Assembly (NCBI RefSeq): GCF_002879865.1
Contig: NZ_PNXY01000040.1
Coordinates: 1 to 46,359, forward strand
DNA from: Paraburkholderia rhynchosiae
Lineage (GTDB): Bacteria > Pseudomonadota > Gammaproteobacteria > Burkholderiales > Burkholderiaceae
DNA: 46,359 nt
Reading direction: 5' to 3'
Each line of letters begins with the position of its first letter. Position 1 is the first letter of the stretch. Shown here in pieces: positions 16,333-24,139 of this stretch. Below the pieces are notes generated by a model that saw only the letters and a list, made by a program, of their open reading frames with translations, was not told where the DNA came from and made no database searches. The translations under genes and the position numbers were made by a program.

Positions 16333-17310
16333 TCATTTTAAGTTCGGGTTCAGGGCCTGAATCGGCGCGGCGATGCCCGTCAGGCCGAGCATGAGAGCGT
16401 CGCCGGACTGGCCGGGCAGCGTCTCGCGCGCTACCTCCAGCCAGGCGCGCGCCGCGTGCGACAAATAACCGTCGCGGCGCCAGCCCATCGCCATTTCCCA
16501 TGGAATTTCCGGCTCGGCAACCGGACGGCAGGTGAATTGCGCCGCATCGAGCCGCCGGCAATAGGGCGCCGGCAATAGCGCAATACCGACGCCGGCGAGC
16601 ACCAGCGCCGCCATGAAGTCCCAATGCCCGCTGCGTCCGACGATGGTTGGCGCGAAACCGGCGGCGCGGCACGCGTTCAGCACGACATCGTTGAGCGCCA
16701 GGCTTTCGCCGTAGAACACGAACGGTTCGTCCGCGAGTTGCGCGAGCGGCACTTCACGCAAGTCGTCCCAGCGGGAGCCGGTGCGCGCGACGAGCCACAG
16801 CAACTGGCGCGTGATCGGCAGCACGTCGATATTTTCGGGGTCGACCGGCTGCAGTACGCCGCCCAACTCGAGTTCACCGTTGATCAGCGCCGCTTCGATG
16901 GCGCGCGAGCCTTGCTCGAACAGTTTCAGCTCGATTTTCGGATAGCGTTGACGAAACGTGGCGATGGCGGGCGTGAAGAGCGAGCCGCCCATCGGCGGAA
17001 TGCCGATCGTGAGTTCACCGCGCCCGAGCGTGCCGAGGTCGTTGAGTTCCGCCTGCAACTGCGCGTGCGCGGCAAGGACTTCCTGGCCGCGCTGGTAGAC
17101 GATGCGGCCGGCGTCGGTGAGCACCATCTGCCGGCCGTCGCGCAGCAGCAGTGGCGAACCGATTTCGTCTTCGAGCGACTTCACCATCTTGCTGATGGTG
17201 GGTTGGGTGACGAACATCCGCTCCGCGGCGACGGTGAAGCTCTGCTGACGAACGACTTCGACGAAATAGCGCAGCGCACGCAGTTCCACGATCCGGGCTC
17301 CGAATTCCAT
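16333..17310 (-). CDS. LysR-family transcriptional regulator
   Basis: 325 residues from the ATG at 17310 (MEFGARIVELRALRYFVEVV). Upstream in-frame starts at 17340 (ATG) and 17367 (TTG) add residues not typical of the family; none has a good ribosome site, so the start is uncertain. The N-terminal winged helix-turn-helix is clear (SFTVAAERMFVTQPTISKMVKSLEDEIG), followed by a substrate-binding domain (GELTIGIPPMGGSLFTPAIATFRQRYP, then GVGIALLPAPYCRRLDAAQ). The family binds T-N11-A sites and responds to a small effector. It is divergent from the glycosyltransferase gene; the target genes are unknown. Confidence 0.92.
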   Translation of the reverse strand: MEFGARIVELRALRYFVEVVRQQSFTVAAERMFVTQPTISKMVKSLEDEIGSPLLLRDGRQMVLTDAGRIVYQRGQEVLAAHAQLQAELNDLGTLGRGELTIGIPPMGGSLFTPAIATFRQRYPKIELKLFEQGSRAIEAALINGELELGGVLQPVDPENIDVLPITRQLLWLVARTGSRWDDLREVPLAQLADEPFVFYGESLALNDVVLNACRAAGFAPTIVGRSGHWDFMAALVLAGVGIALLPAPYCRRLDAAQFTCRPVAEPEIPWEMAMGWRRDGYLSHAARAWLEVARETLPGQSGDALMLGLTGIAAPIQALNPNLK

Positions 17311-17318
17311 ATTGGAAT
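17304..17318. promoter_or_regulatory. Short perfect palindrome at the lysR start
   Basis: ATTCCA-TAT-TGGAAT, six-base arms with a three-base centre, overlapping the proposed lysR start codon at 17308-17310. It is a candidate autoregulatory operator. If so, translation may begin at a different codon. Tentative. Confidence 0.35.
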
Positions 17319-17474
17319 GATTCGGCGCATTGTAAGTCATGGTATTTATGGTGGCGAGCGCGGCCAAGCTGCTTTAAGACCCTCAGCAAGGCGTCACTAT
17401 TTCAAGATGTGCGCTCCGTCAGTGACGCTACCATCGGCGGTTATCTTTCGCGCCGGCCGCTGCCGCTTTCACTC

Positions 17475-18248
17475 ATGACCTCCGTTTCCATCGTTATTCC
17501 CTGCTACAACGGCGCCATGACGCTCGCTCGTGCGCTCGAAAGCTGCCGGCTTCAGCCGGAGGCGGCGCAGATCATCGTCGTGAACGACGCTTCCACCGAT
17601 ACGTCCGCGAACCTTGCCCTCGAATATGCACGCATCGATTCGCGCATCGTTCTGCTGCGCATGCCCCATAACGGCGGCGCGGCTCGGGCGCGCAACTGGG
17701 GCGCGATGCACGCGTCGCACGATCTGCTCGCGTTTCTCGACGCCGACGATGAATACCTGCCCGGCGCATTGACCGCCGCAGGCGCGTTCCTCGCGCAAAA
17801 CCCCAAGCACGTATCGGTTCGGCTCGACGTCGACTATGTGGATTTCCCGGCCGACATCACAAGCCACGCGGACTTCGCGCACCACGCAGCGACGCTCAGC
17901 AATACGGTGCCGAGCAGTCTCGTCGTGCGGCGTGCGGTGTATGCGGCACTCGGCGGCTTTCCGATGGATGAAGCGTTTCGGCGTATCGGCGGCGAGGATG
18001 GCGCGTTGTCGTGGGCACTGCGCGAGCTTTTCGGCAATCCGCGGCTCGAGGATGCGAAGCGTGTTCGCATGCATTACCACGCGGGTATTCACGCCGAGCG
18101 CTATTTCCGCGTTGCGTTTGGCTGGCTGACACCGGATCCCGCCGATGTCGCCGATGCCTTCCGCTTTTCCCGGCAGTTCCTCGACACGGCGCGCGCGGGC
18201 ATCGCGCAACTGCGTAGCGCCGATATTCCCGTCGACGCCGCGCCGTAA
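17475..18248 (+). CDS. Glycosyltransferase family 2 protein
   Basis: 257 residues from the ATG at 17475 (MTSVSIVIPCYNGAMTLARA). The first beta strand of the GT-A fold starts at residue 3, so the 22-residue upstream extension is not needed. Visible features: VSIVIPCYN (nucleotide-binding strand), IIVVNDASTD, the GGAARARNWGA segment and the metal-binding DADDEYLPG (Asp-x-Asp, near residue 97), then an acceptor-side SLVVRRAVYAALGGFPMDE and GGEDGALSWAL. The family transfers sugars from nucleotide donors to lipids, glycans or proteins. No transmembrane helix is seen. The acceptor is unknown and no polysaccharide cluster surrounds it. Confidence 0.88.
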   Translation: MTSVSIVIPCYNGAMTLARALESCRLQPEAAQIIVVNDASTDTSANLALEYARIDSRIVLLRMPHNGGAARARNWGAMHASHDLLAFLDADDEYLPGALTAAGAFLAQNPKHVSVRLDVDYVDFPADITSHADFAHHAATLSNTVPSSLVVRRAVYAALGGFPMDEAFRRIGGEDGALSWALRELFGNPRLEDAKRVRMHYHAGIHAERYFRVAFGWLTPDPADVADAFRFSRQFLDTARAGIAQLRSADIPVDAAP

Positions 18249-18326
18249 GCCGCGCCCTAAGCCGCGCCCGGCACCGCGGCACAAGCTGCCGCAAACCCGA
18301 TCGCACGCCCCGAAGCCATCTCGATT

Positions 18327-18335
18327 TGCTACAAT
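18327..18335 (+). promoter_or_regulatory. Extended -10 promoter of ahcY
   Basis: TGC-TACAAT (18327-18335) is an extended -10 element with no good -35 at 17 bases. It would start transcription near 18342, just before the conserved start of the riboswitch. That spacing supports both calls. Confidence 0.65.
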
Positions 18336-18346
18336 CGCCGTTCGTC

Positions 18347-18476
18347 TTCGAGGAGCGTTGCGACGGGTACCGCGAATCAGCATTCGCCGGCCGCCCGCCA
18401 GGCTCGGAGGCTTCAATCGGAGGGCTCGGATGCGCATAGCGCTTTCCCATCCACCGCATCGAACCGCGCTCACGTC
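18347..18476 (+). ncRNA. S-adenosylhomocysteine (SAH) riboswitch
   Basis: The conserved blocks of the SAH riboswitch are present in order: CGAGGAGCGTTGCGAC (from 18349), CAGGCTCGG (18399-18407) and the closing CGCGCTCACG (from 18466). GAGCG at 18353-18357 pairs with CGCTC at 18467-18471 to form P1. The element lies directly upstream of ahcY, its known location in beta- and gamma-proteobacteria, and the ahcY ribosome site follows about 25 bases later. The riboswitch senses SAH and turns on its recycling enzyme. The call is from recalled consensus, not a covariance-model search. Confidence 0.85.
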
Positions 18477-18510
18477 AAATTTCTAGTCACTACTTAGAAA
18501 GGAGGGCGTG

Positions 18511-19932
18511 ATGAACGCCGCAGTTATCGATTCCCAAGCTTCCCAAGATTACATTGTTGCCGACATGTCGCTTGCCGACTGGGGCCGCAAGGAACTTACC
18601 ATTGCAGAGACGGAAATGCCCGGTCTCATGCAAACGCGTGACGAATACAAGGCGCAGCAGCCGCTGAAGGGCGCGCGCATTGCAGGTTCGCTGCACATGA
18701 CGATCCAGACCGGCGTGCTGATCGAGACGCTGACCGCGCTCGGCGCGGACGTGCGCTGGGCCTCGTGCAATATCTTCTCGACGCAGGATCACGCAGCCGC
18801 CGCCATCGCCAAGGCTGGCACGCCAGTGTTCGCGTTCAAGGGCGAATCGCTCGACGAATACTGGGAATTCTCGCACCGCATTTTCGAATGGCCGAACGGC
18901 GAGTTCGCCAACATGATCCTCGACGACGGCGGCGACGCGACGTTGCTGCTGATCCTCGGCTCGAAGGCTGAGAAAGACCGCTCGGTGATCGCCAAGCCGA
19001 CCAACGAGGAAGAAGTCGCGCTGTACAAGTCGATCGCTTCGCATCTCGACGCGGACCCGACGTGGTACTCCACGCGTCTCGCGCACATCAAGGGCGTGAC
19101 GGAAGAAACCACGACCGGCGTGCACCGTCTGTATCAGATGGAAAAGGAAGGCCGCCTGCCGTTCCCGGCGATCAACGTCAACGACTCGGTCACCAAGTCG
19201 AAGTTCGACAATCTGTATGGCTGCCGTGAGTCGCTCGTCGACGGCATCAAGCGTGCGACCGACGTGATGATCGCGGGCAAGATCGCGGTGGTTGCAGGTT
19301 ACGGCGACGTGGGCAAGGGCTGCGCGCAATCGCTGCGCGGTCTGGGCGCGACCGTGTGGGTCACGGAAATCGATCCGATCTGCGCACTGCAGGCAGCGAT
19401 GGAAGGCTACCGCGTGGTGACGATGGAATATGCGGCCGACAAGGCCGACATCTTCGTGACGGCAACCGGCAACTACCACGTGATCGGCCACGACCACATG
19501 AAAGCGATGCGCCACAACGCGATTGTGTGCAACATCGGTCACTTCGATTCGGAAATCGACGTCGCGTCGACGCGTCAGTACCAGTGGGACAACATCAAGC
19601 CGCAAGTCGACCACATCATTTTCCCGGACGGCAAGCGTGTGATCCTGCTGGCCGAAGGCCGCCTCGTGAACCTGGGTTGCGCGACCGGCCACCCGTCGTT
19701 CGTGATGTCGAACTCGTTCACGAACCAGACGCTCGCGCAGATCGAACTGTTCACGCAAGGCGCGAAGTACGAGAACCGCGTGTACGTGCTGCCGAAGCAT
19801 CTGGACGAGAAGGTGGCGCGTCTGCATCTGGCGCGCATCGGTGCGAACCTGACCGTGCTGTCGGACGCACAAGCGGGCTACATCGGTGTCGACAAGAACG
19901 GTCCGTTCAAGCCGAACCACTACCGCTACTAA
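18511..19932 (+). CDS. ahcY: Adenosylhomocysteinase (SAH hydrolase)
   Basis: 473 residues from the ATG at 18511, with a strong AAAGGAGG ribosome site; a GTG immediately before it is less likely. The enzyme splits S-adenosyl-L-homocysteine into homocysteine and adenosine with bound NAD, removing the product inhibitor of methyltransferases. Family marks: IVADMSLADWGRKELTIAE at the N-terminus, SCNIFSTQDHAAAAIA, the NAD-binding AGYGDVGKGCAQSLRGLGA near residue 262, GHDHMKAMRHNAIVCNIGHF, and the C-terminal GPFKPNHYRY that reaches into the neighbouring NAD site. It carries the bacterial insert giving the longer, about 470-residue form. It heads the ahcY-holin-like-metF unit. Confidence 0.98.
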   Translation: MNAAVIDSQASQDYIVADMSLADWGRKELTIAETEMPGLMQTRDEYKAQQPLKGARIAGSLHMTIQTGVLIETLTALGADVRWASCNIFSTQDHAAAAIAKAGTPVFAFKGESLDEYWEFSHRIFEWPNGEFANMILDDGGDATLLLILGSKAEKDRSVIAKPTNEEEVALYKSIASHLDADPTWYSTRLAHIKGVTEETTTGVHRLYQMEKEGRLPFPAINVNDSVTKSKFDNLYGCRESLVDGIKRATDVMIAGKIAVVAGYGDVGKGCAQSLRGLGATVWVTEIDPICALQAAMEGYRVVTMEYAADKADIFVTATGNYHVIGHDHMKAMRHNAIVCNIGHFDSEIDVASTRQYQWDNIKPQVDHIIFPDGKRVILLAEGRLVNLGCATGHPSFVMSNSFTNQTLAQIELFTQGAKYENRVYVLPKHLDEKVARLHLARIGANLTVLSDAQAGYIGVDKNGPFKPNHYRY

Positions 19933-19950
19933 GCACGCGCCTTCGAGTAC

Positions 19951-19975
19951 GCCCTTTGCGCGCAAGCGCAAGGGC
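19951..19975 (+). terminator. Hairpin after ahcY
   Basis: A GCCC-T-TTGCGC arm pairs with GCGCAA-GGGC around a GCAA tetraloop, with one bulged T. It lies 18 bases after the ahcY stop and has no T tract, so it may protect the ahcY 3' end or attenuate rather than fully stop readthrough into the next two genes. Confidence 0.5.
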
Positions 19976-20083
19976 GGCTTGAACGCATAATGGTTTGACG
20001 ACACGGCGGCGCATCGGCGCCGCTTTGCTCGCCATGCCTGCCTCCTTTCGTTCAACGGACATCCTGCCTGCAAGGAGCTTTAC

Positions 20084-20437
20084 ATGACCGTGCTGCTGAC
20101 CTGGCTGATCAATGCGCTCGCGCTCCTGATCATCACCTACCTCGTTCCGTCGATACATATCCGCAGCTTCGGCACCGCATTGATCGTCGCGGTGGTGCTC
20201 GGACTGATCAACACGGTCCTTCGGCCGGTGCTGATTCTGTTGACGCTGCCCGTCACGATTGTCACGCTCGGGCTCTTCATTCTGGTGGTCAATGCGCTGT
20301 GCTTCTGGCTCTGCGCGTCGCTGCTGAAGGGCTTCGAAGTGTCGGGTTTCTGGTCGGCGTTCTTCGGCTCGATTCTGTACAGCATCGTTTCATGGCTGCT
20401 GTCCGCGCTTATTTTCGGCAACCGCAGTCTCGGTTGA
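20084..20437 (+). CDS. Small four-helix membrane protein (phage holin 4_2 / YvlD-type)
   Basis: 117 residues, almost wholly hydrophobic, with four probable transmembrane helices: LLTWLINALALLIITYLV, TALIVAVVLGLINTVLRPVL, LLTLPVTIVTLGLFILVVNA and SAFFGSILYSIVSWLLSALI. The NTVLRPVLILLTLPVTIVTLG loop is the signature of the mycobacterial 4-TMS phage-holin-like family (YvlD and relatives). It is a chromosomal membrane protein family of unknown function, not evidence of a prophage. It has a CAAGGAG ribosome site and lies between ahcY and metF, 11 bases before metF, so it is probably cotranscribed with metF. Why it sits in a methyl-cycle operon is not known. Confidence 0.85.
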   Translation: MTVLLTWLINALALLIITYLVPSIHIRSFGTALIVAVVLGLINTVLRPVLILLTLPVTIVTLGLFILVVNALCFWLCASLLKGFEVSGFWSAFFGSILYSIVSWLLSALIFGNRSLG

Positions 20438-20448
20438 CATACTGAATC

Positions 20449-21279
20449 ATGAACCCGATCGAACTTTCATTCGAATTCTTCCCGCCGAAGACGCAGGAAG
20501 GCGTCGACAAGCTGCGCGCAACGCGTGCGCAACTCGCATTGCTCAAACCCAAGTTCGTGTCCGTCACGTTTGGCGCGGGCGGCTCGACGCAACAGGGCAC
20601 GCTCGATACCGTCGTCGATATGGCGAAGGAAGGGCTCGAAGCGGCGCCGCACCTGTCATGCATCGGCTCGTCGAAAGAGAGCCTGCGCGCGATTCTCAAT
20701 CAGTACCGCGCGCATGGCATTCGCCATATCGTCGCGCTGCGCGGCGACTTGCCGTCGGGCATGGGCGAAGTCGGCGAGTTGCGCTATGCGTCGGAATTGG
20801 TGAGTTTTATTCGCGCCGAGTTCGGCGACTGGTTCTGGATCGAGGTGGCCGGCTATCCGGAATATCACCCGCAGTCGCGCTCGCCGCGTCACGATCTTGA
20901 AAACTTCGCCCGCAAGGTGAAGGCCGGTGCCAATTCCGCGATCACGCAGTACTTCTTCAACGCGGACGCGTACTTCCGTTTTGTCGACGACGCGAGGAAG
21001 CTCGGCGTCGACGTGCCGATCGTGCCGGGCATCATGCCGATCACGAACTTCTCGCAACTGATGCGTTTCTCCGAGATGTGCGGCGCGGAAGTGCCGCGCT
21101 GGATCGCGCGCCGGCTAGAGAGTTTCGGCGACGACCGCGAGTCGATTCGCGCATTCGGGCTCGACGTGGTGACGGACCTATGCAAGCGTCTGATCGACGC
21201 GAACGTGCCGGGTTTGCACTTCTATACGCTCAACGGCGCCGCGGCGACCAAGGCGATTTGCGAGCGGTTGAACGGCTGA
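20449..21279 (+). CDS. metF: Methylenetetrahydrofolate reductase
   Basis: 276 residues, normal for the bacterial enzyme. It reduces 5,10-methylene-THF to 5-methyl-THF with FAD, supplying the methyl group for methionine synthesis. Motifs: ELSFEFFPPKTQEG at the start with the catalytic Glu, FVSVTFGAGGSTQQGT, HIVALRGDLP, YPEYHPQSR, the FAD/folate segment KVKAGANSAITQYFFN, and VPGIMPITNFSQL. Together with ahcY it closes the activated methyl cycle: homocysteine from SAH is remethylated using the folate made here. A hairpin terminator follows. Confidence 0.98.
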   Translation: MNPIELSFEFFPPKTQEGVDKLRATRAQLALLKPKFVSVTFGAGGSTQQGTLDTVVDMAKEGLEAAPHLSCIGSSKESLRAILNQYRAHGIRHIVALRGDLPSGMGEVGELRYASELVSFIRAEFGDWFWIEVAGYPEYHPQSRSPRHDLENFARKVKAGANSAITQYFFNADAYFRFVDDARKLGVDVPIVPGIMPITNFSQLMRFSEMCGAEVPRWIARRLESFGDDRESIRAFGLDVVTDLCKRLIDANVPGLHFYTLNGAAATKAICERLNG

Positions 21280-21316
21280 TCTCCATTGTTGTTATGGGCT
21301 GCAGCGTTAGTTTGTC

Positions 21317-21360
21317 CTTGCAAGGCCGTCGCGCGAAGCGGGCGCGGCGGGCCTCGCAAG
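21317..21360. terminator. Convergent terminator between metF and the hydrolase
   Basis: A long imperfect hairpin: CTTGC (21317-21321) pairs with GCAAG (21356-21360), and inside it GGCC and CGCGC arms pair further. TTATCTCTTCT follows on the plus strand. It fits the end of the metF unit and may also serve the minus-strand gene. Confidence 0.5.
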
Positions 21361-21371
21361 TTATCTCTTCT

Positions 21372-22115
21372 CTAGCGGCCCACGATCATGGAATCGACGA
21401 TCCGGCAAAACGCCTCGGGCTCTTCCAGCATCATCATGTGACCGACGGCCGGCTGAATCGCATCTGTCGCCGCCGCGCGCCGCACCCAATTCGGCACGTC
21501 CCAGCCTGACGCCGACCGCTCTCCGGCAAGCAGGCAAAGCGGCACGCCGCTTTCGACAACCGCCCGCACTTTGTGCAGATACTCGGGCGAGCCCGTTTCG
21601 CGCACCACTGCGCGCGCCATCGACTGAAGCGTCGACGCCGACTGATTGCGCAGGATCGCGCGGGCCCATTCCACTCGCTGCGGGTTCGGATTGATGCCGC
21701 CGTTACGGAGCCAGCTCACTGGATCGTCGAGCATCCGCTGATGTTCTGCATGCCATGTCGGCTCGTCCATAGCGGCAATCTTCGAGCACCAGAACGCGTC
21801 GTTCAGCGTGAAGTTGCCTTCCACGCTGATAATGCCGCGCACGCGCTCCGGCGCAGCCGCCGCGGCCAGCATCGTGACCGCACCGCCCACACTATGGCCG
21901 AGCAGCCAGCATGGTTCGTCGATATGGCCGCGCAAATAGTCCAGCACCGCTTGCGCTTGCCCTTCGAGCGTCAACGGCGCATGCGCTGGTTGCTTGCCGT
22001 AGCCGGGGAGATCGGGCGTATGAACGGTGGCGGCGCTGATATGCGTTGTGGGCGAGAAAAAGTGAAGTGAGCCCATCAAGCCGTGAATCATGACCAACGG
22101 AGGTGATGTCTTCAT
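21372..22115 (-). CDS. Alpha/beta hydrolase
   Basis: 247 residues from the ATG at 22115 (MKTSPPLVMIHGLMGSLHFF); a TTG five codons upstream is possible. It is a compact alpha/beta hydrolase: oxyanion HGLMGS, GYGKQP, the nucleophile elbow GHSVGG (Ser near residue 75), a cap region rich in Trp, an acid candidate after LCLLAGERSASGWD and the catalytic His in QPAVGHMMMLEEPEAF. There is no signal peptide, so it is cytoplasmic. The substrate could be an ester, lactone or C-C bond; nothing nearby decides it. It is convergent with metF and divergent from the dpp operon. Confidence 0.85.
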   Translation of the reverse strand: MKTSPPLVMIHGLMGSLHFFSPTTHISAATVHTPDLPGYGKQPAHAPLTLEGQAQAVLDYLRGHIDEPCWLLGHSVGGAVTMLAAAAAPERVRGIISVEGNFTLNDAFWCSKIAAMDEPTWHAEHQRMLDDPVSWLRNGGINPNPQRVEWARAILRNQSASTLQSMARAVVRETGSPEYLHKVRAVVESGVPLCLLAGERSASGWDVPNWVRRAAATDAIQPAVGHMMMLEEPEAFCRIVDSMIVGR

Positions 22116-22301
22116 GTTTTTTCTGGTCAAGGTCTATTCTGAAAGTCTTTCGAAAGAGGGTCTATAAATAATCCATCGCACCTAGCTATTCAAATCATGC
22201 GCGCCGGGTTTAGCCACTGCGTGAATCGAATCGAAAGGCGGAATCTGCAAACCGGACGCCCAGGCGCGCTGCTGCGGCCCTGGCGGATAATTTTCCTCCG
22301 C

Positions 22302-22330
22302 TTGTGACACTGGGGAAAGCTCAGTAATAT
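22302..22330 (+). promoter_or_regulatory. Promoter of the dpp operon
   Basis: TTGTGA (22302-22307), a 17-base spacer, then TAATAT (22325-22330): a good sigma-70 promoter 43 bases before the dppA ATG. The ribosome site CTGGAGGAAAC follows. Confidence 0.75.
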
Positions 22331-22372
22331 CGCGCTACGCTGGCGTCAGCCAGCCCCGAACCTGGAGGAAAC

Positions 22373-24001
22373 ATGAAGCAAAACAACCTGTTGCGCGCCG
22401 CGCGTATTACGACGCTCGTCGCAGCTGCAGCGGCATCGCTGGTGGGCGCGAACAGCGCGCGCGCCGAGATTCCGAACAAGACACTCGTCTACTGCTCAGA
22501 AGGCAGCCCCGCGGGTTTCGATCCGGCGCAATACACCACCGGCACCGATTTCACGGCCAATACGTTCACCGTCTATAACCGTCTCGTCGAGTTCGAGCGT
22601 GGCGGCACCAAGGTCGAGCCGGGCCTCGCCGAGAAGTGGGACGTTTCCGCGGACGGCAAAACGTACACGTTCCATCTGCGTCATGGCGTGAAGTTCCAGA
22701 CCACTTCGTTCTTCAAGCCGACGCGCGAATTCAACGCGGACGACGTCATCTTCACGTTCGAGCGCATGCTCGACGCCAACCAGCCGTTCCACAAGGCCTA
22801 CCCGGTGCAGTTTCCCTACTTCACCGACATGGGTCTCGACAAGCTGATCACCAAGGTCGAAAAGGTCGATCCCTACACGGTCAAGTTCACGCTGAAGGAA
22901 GTCAACGCGCCGTTCATCCAGAACCTGGCAATGGAATACGCGTCGATTCTATCGGGCGAGTATGGCGATCAGCTGCTGAAGGCCGGCAAGGCCGCCGACA
23001 TGAACCAGTTCCCGGTTGGCACGGGTCCGTTCATCTTCCGCAGCTACACGAAAGACGCGACCATCCGTTTCGACGGCAATCCGGATTACTGGAAGCCGAA
23101 CGCGGTCAAGATTTCCAAGCTGATCTTCTCGATTACGCCTGACGCCGGCGTGCGCGTGCAGAAGATCAAGCGCGACGAGTGCCAGGTGATGAGCTATCCG
23201 CGTCCGGCTGACATCGCGCCGCTGAAGGCTGAAGCGAATATCGCAATGCCGTCGCAGCCCGGCTTCAATCTCGGCTACCTCGCGTACAACGTGACGCACA
23301 AGCCGGTCGACAAGGTCGAAGTGCGTCAGGCGCTCGACATGGCGATCAACAAGAAGGCAATCATCGACTCGGTGTATCAGGGCGCGGGCCAGGCCGCCAC
23401 GAATCCGATGCCGCCGACCCAATGGTCCTACGACAAGAACCTGAAGAGCGCGTCCTACAGCACCGAGAAAGCGAAGGCACTGCTCGCCAAGGCCGGTTAT
23501 CCCAACGGCTTCGACATCACACTGTGGGCAATGCCGGTGCAACGCGCATACAACCCGAACGCGCGCCTGATGGCGGAAATGATCCAGGCCGACTGGGCCA
23601 AGATCGGCGTGAAAGCAAAGATCGTCACGTACGAGTGGGGTGAGTACATCAAGCGCGCCCACGCGGGTGAGGACGACACGATGCTGATCGGCTGGACCGG
23701 CGACAATGGCGATCCTGACAACTGGCTCGGCACGCTGCTCGGGTGCGAGGCGGTGAACGGCAATAACTTCTCGAAGTGGTGCTACAAGCCGTTCGACGAT
23801 CTGATCCAGAAGGGCCGCTCGACGTCCGACCAGGGTGCGCGCACCACGGCATACACGCAAGCGCAGCAGATCTTCGCGCAGCAATTGCCGTTCTCGCCGA
23901 TCGCTCACTCCACGGTCTACCAGCCTGTCAGCAAGAAGGTGGTCGACATGCGCATCGAGCCGCTCGGCTATGCTCGCTTCGACGGCGTCAGCGTCAAGTA
24001 A
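22373..24001 (+). CDS. dppA: Dipeptide ABC transporter periplasmic binding protein
   Basis: 542 residues. Signal peptide 1-31 with a basic N-end, a hydrophobic Ala/Leu/Val core and an ANSARA cleavage site; no lipobox Cys. The mature protein is a family 5 solute-binding protein: KTLVYCSEGSPAGFDPAQYT, then YNRLVEFERGGTKVEPGLAEKWDVSADGKTYTFHLR (split here by family blocks), and the C-terminal ADGWTGDNGDPDNW-like segment (LIGWTGDNGDPDNWLGTLLG) strongly resembling E. coli DppA. It captures dipeptides, and in some bacteria haem or delta-aminolaevulinate, in the periplasm. First gene of the operon, separated from dppB by 138 bases carrying a hairpin. Confidence 0.93.
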   Translation: MKQNNLLRAARITTLVAAAAASLVGANSARAEIPNKTLVYCSEGSPAGFDPAQYTTGTDFTANTFTVYNRLVEFERGGTKVEPGLAEKWDVSADGKTYTFHLRHGVKFQTTSFFKPTREFNADDVIFTFERMLDANQPFHKAYPVQFPYFTDMGLDKLITKVEKVDPYTVKFTLKEVNAPFIQNLAMEYASILSGEYGDQLLKAGKAADMNQFPVGTGPFIFRSYTKDATIRFDGNPDYWKPNAVKISKLIFSITPDAGVRVQKIKRDECQVMSYPRPADIAPLKAEANIAMPSQPGFNLGYLAYNVTHKPVDKVEVRQALDMAINKKAIIDSVYQGAGQAATNPMPPTQWSYDKNLKSASYSTEKAKALLAKAGYPNGFDITLWAMPVQRAYNPNARLMAEMIQADWAKIGVKAKIVTYEWGEYIKRAHAGEDDTMLIGWTGDNGDPDNWLGTLLGCEAVNGNNFSKWCYKPFDDLIQKGRSTSDQGARTTAYTQAQQIFAQQLPFSPIAHSTVYQPVSKKVVDMRIEPLGYARFDGVSVK

Positions 24002-24069
24002 GGTGTCGGGCACGTCGTAAAATTCACGCAGTACGCTTTTCGCACGGTTAGAAAACTGGTCGAAATGGT

Positions 24070-24113
24070 CCGGCGACCGGGGTCACGAGCCCTCGTCGCC
24101 GGTTGCGTTTTTT
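24070..24113 (+). terminator. Intra-operon terminator between dppA and dppB
   Basis: CCGGCGAC (24070-24077) pairs perfectly with GTCGCCGG (24095-24102), the stem extends inward with GGG/CCC pairs, and a run of six T follows at 24108-24113. It is a textbook intrinsic terminator, so readthrough to dppB must be partial. That would yield more binding protein than permease. Confidence 0.75.
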
Positions 24114-24139
24114 CTTCATCAAGACCATAGGGACGAACC

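Noticed and set aside
20084..20437. Prophage remnant suggested by the holin-like name
   Set aside because: The family is a common chromosomal membrane protein and no phage genes or attachment sites are near.
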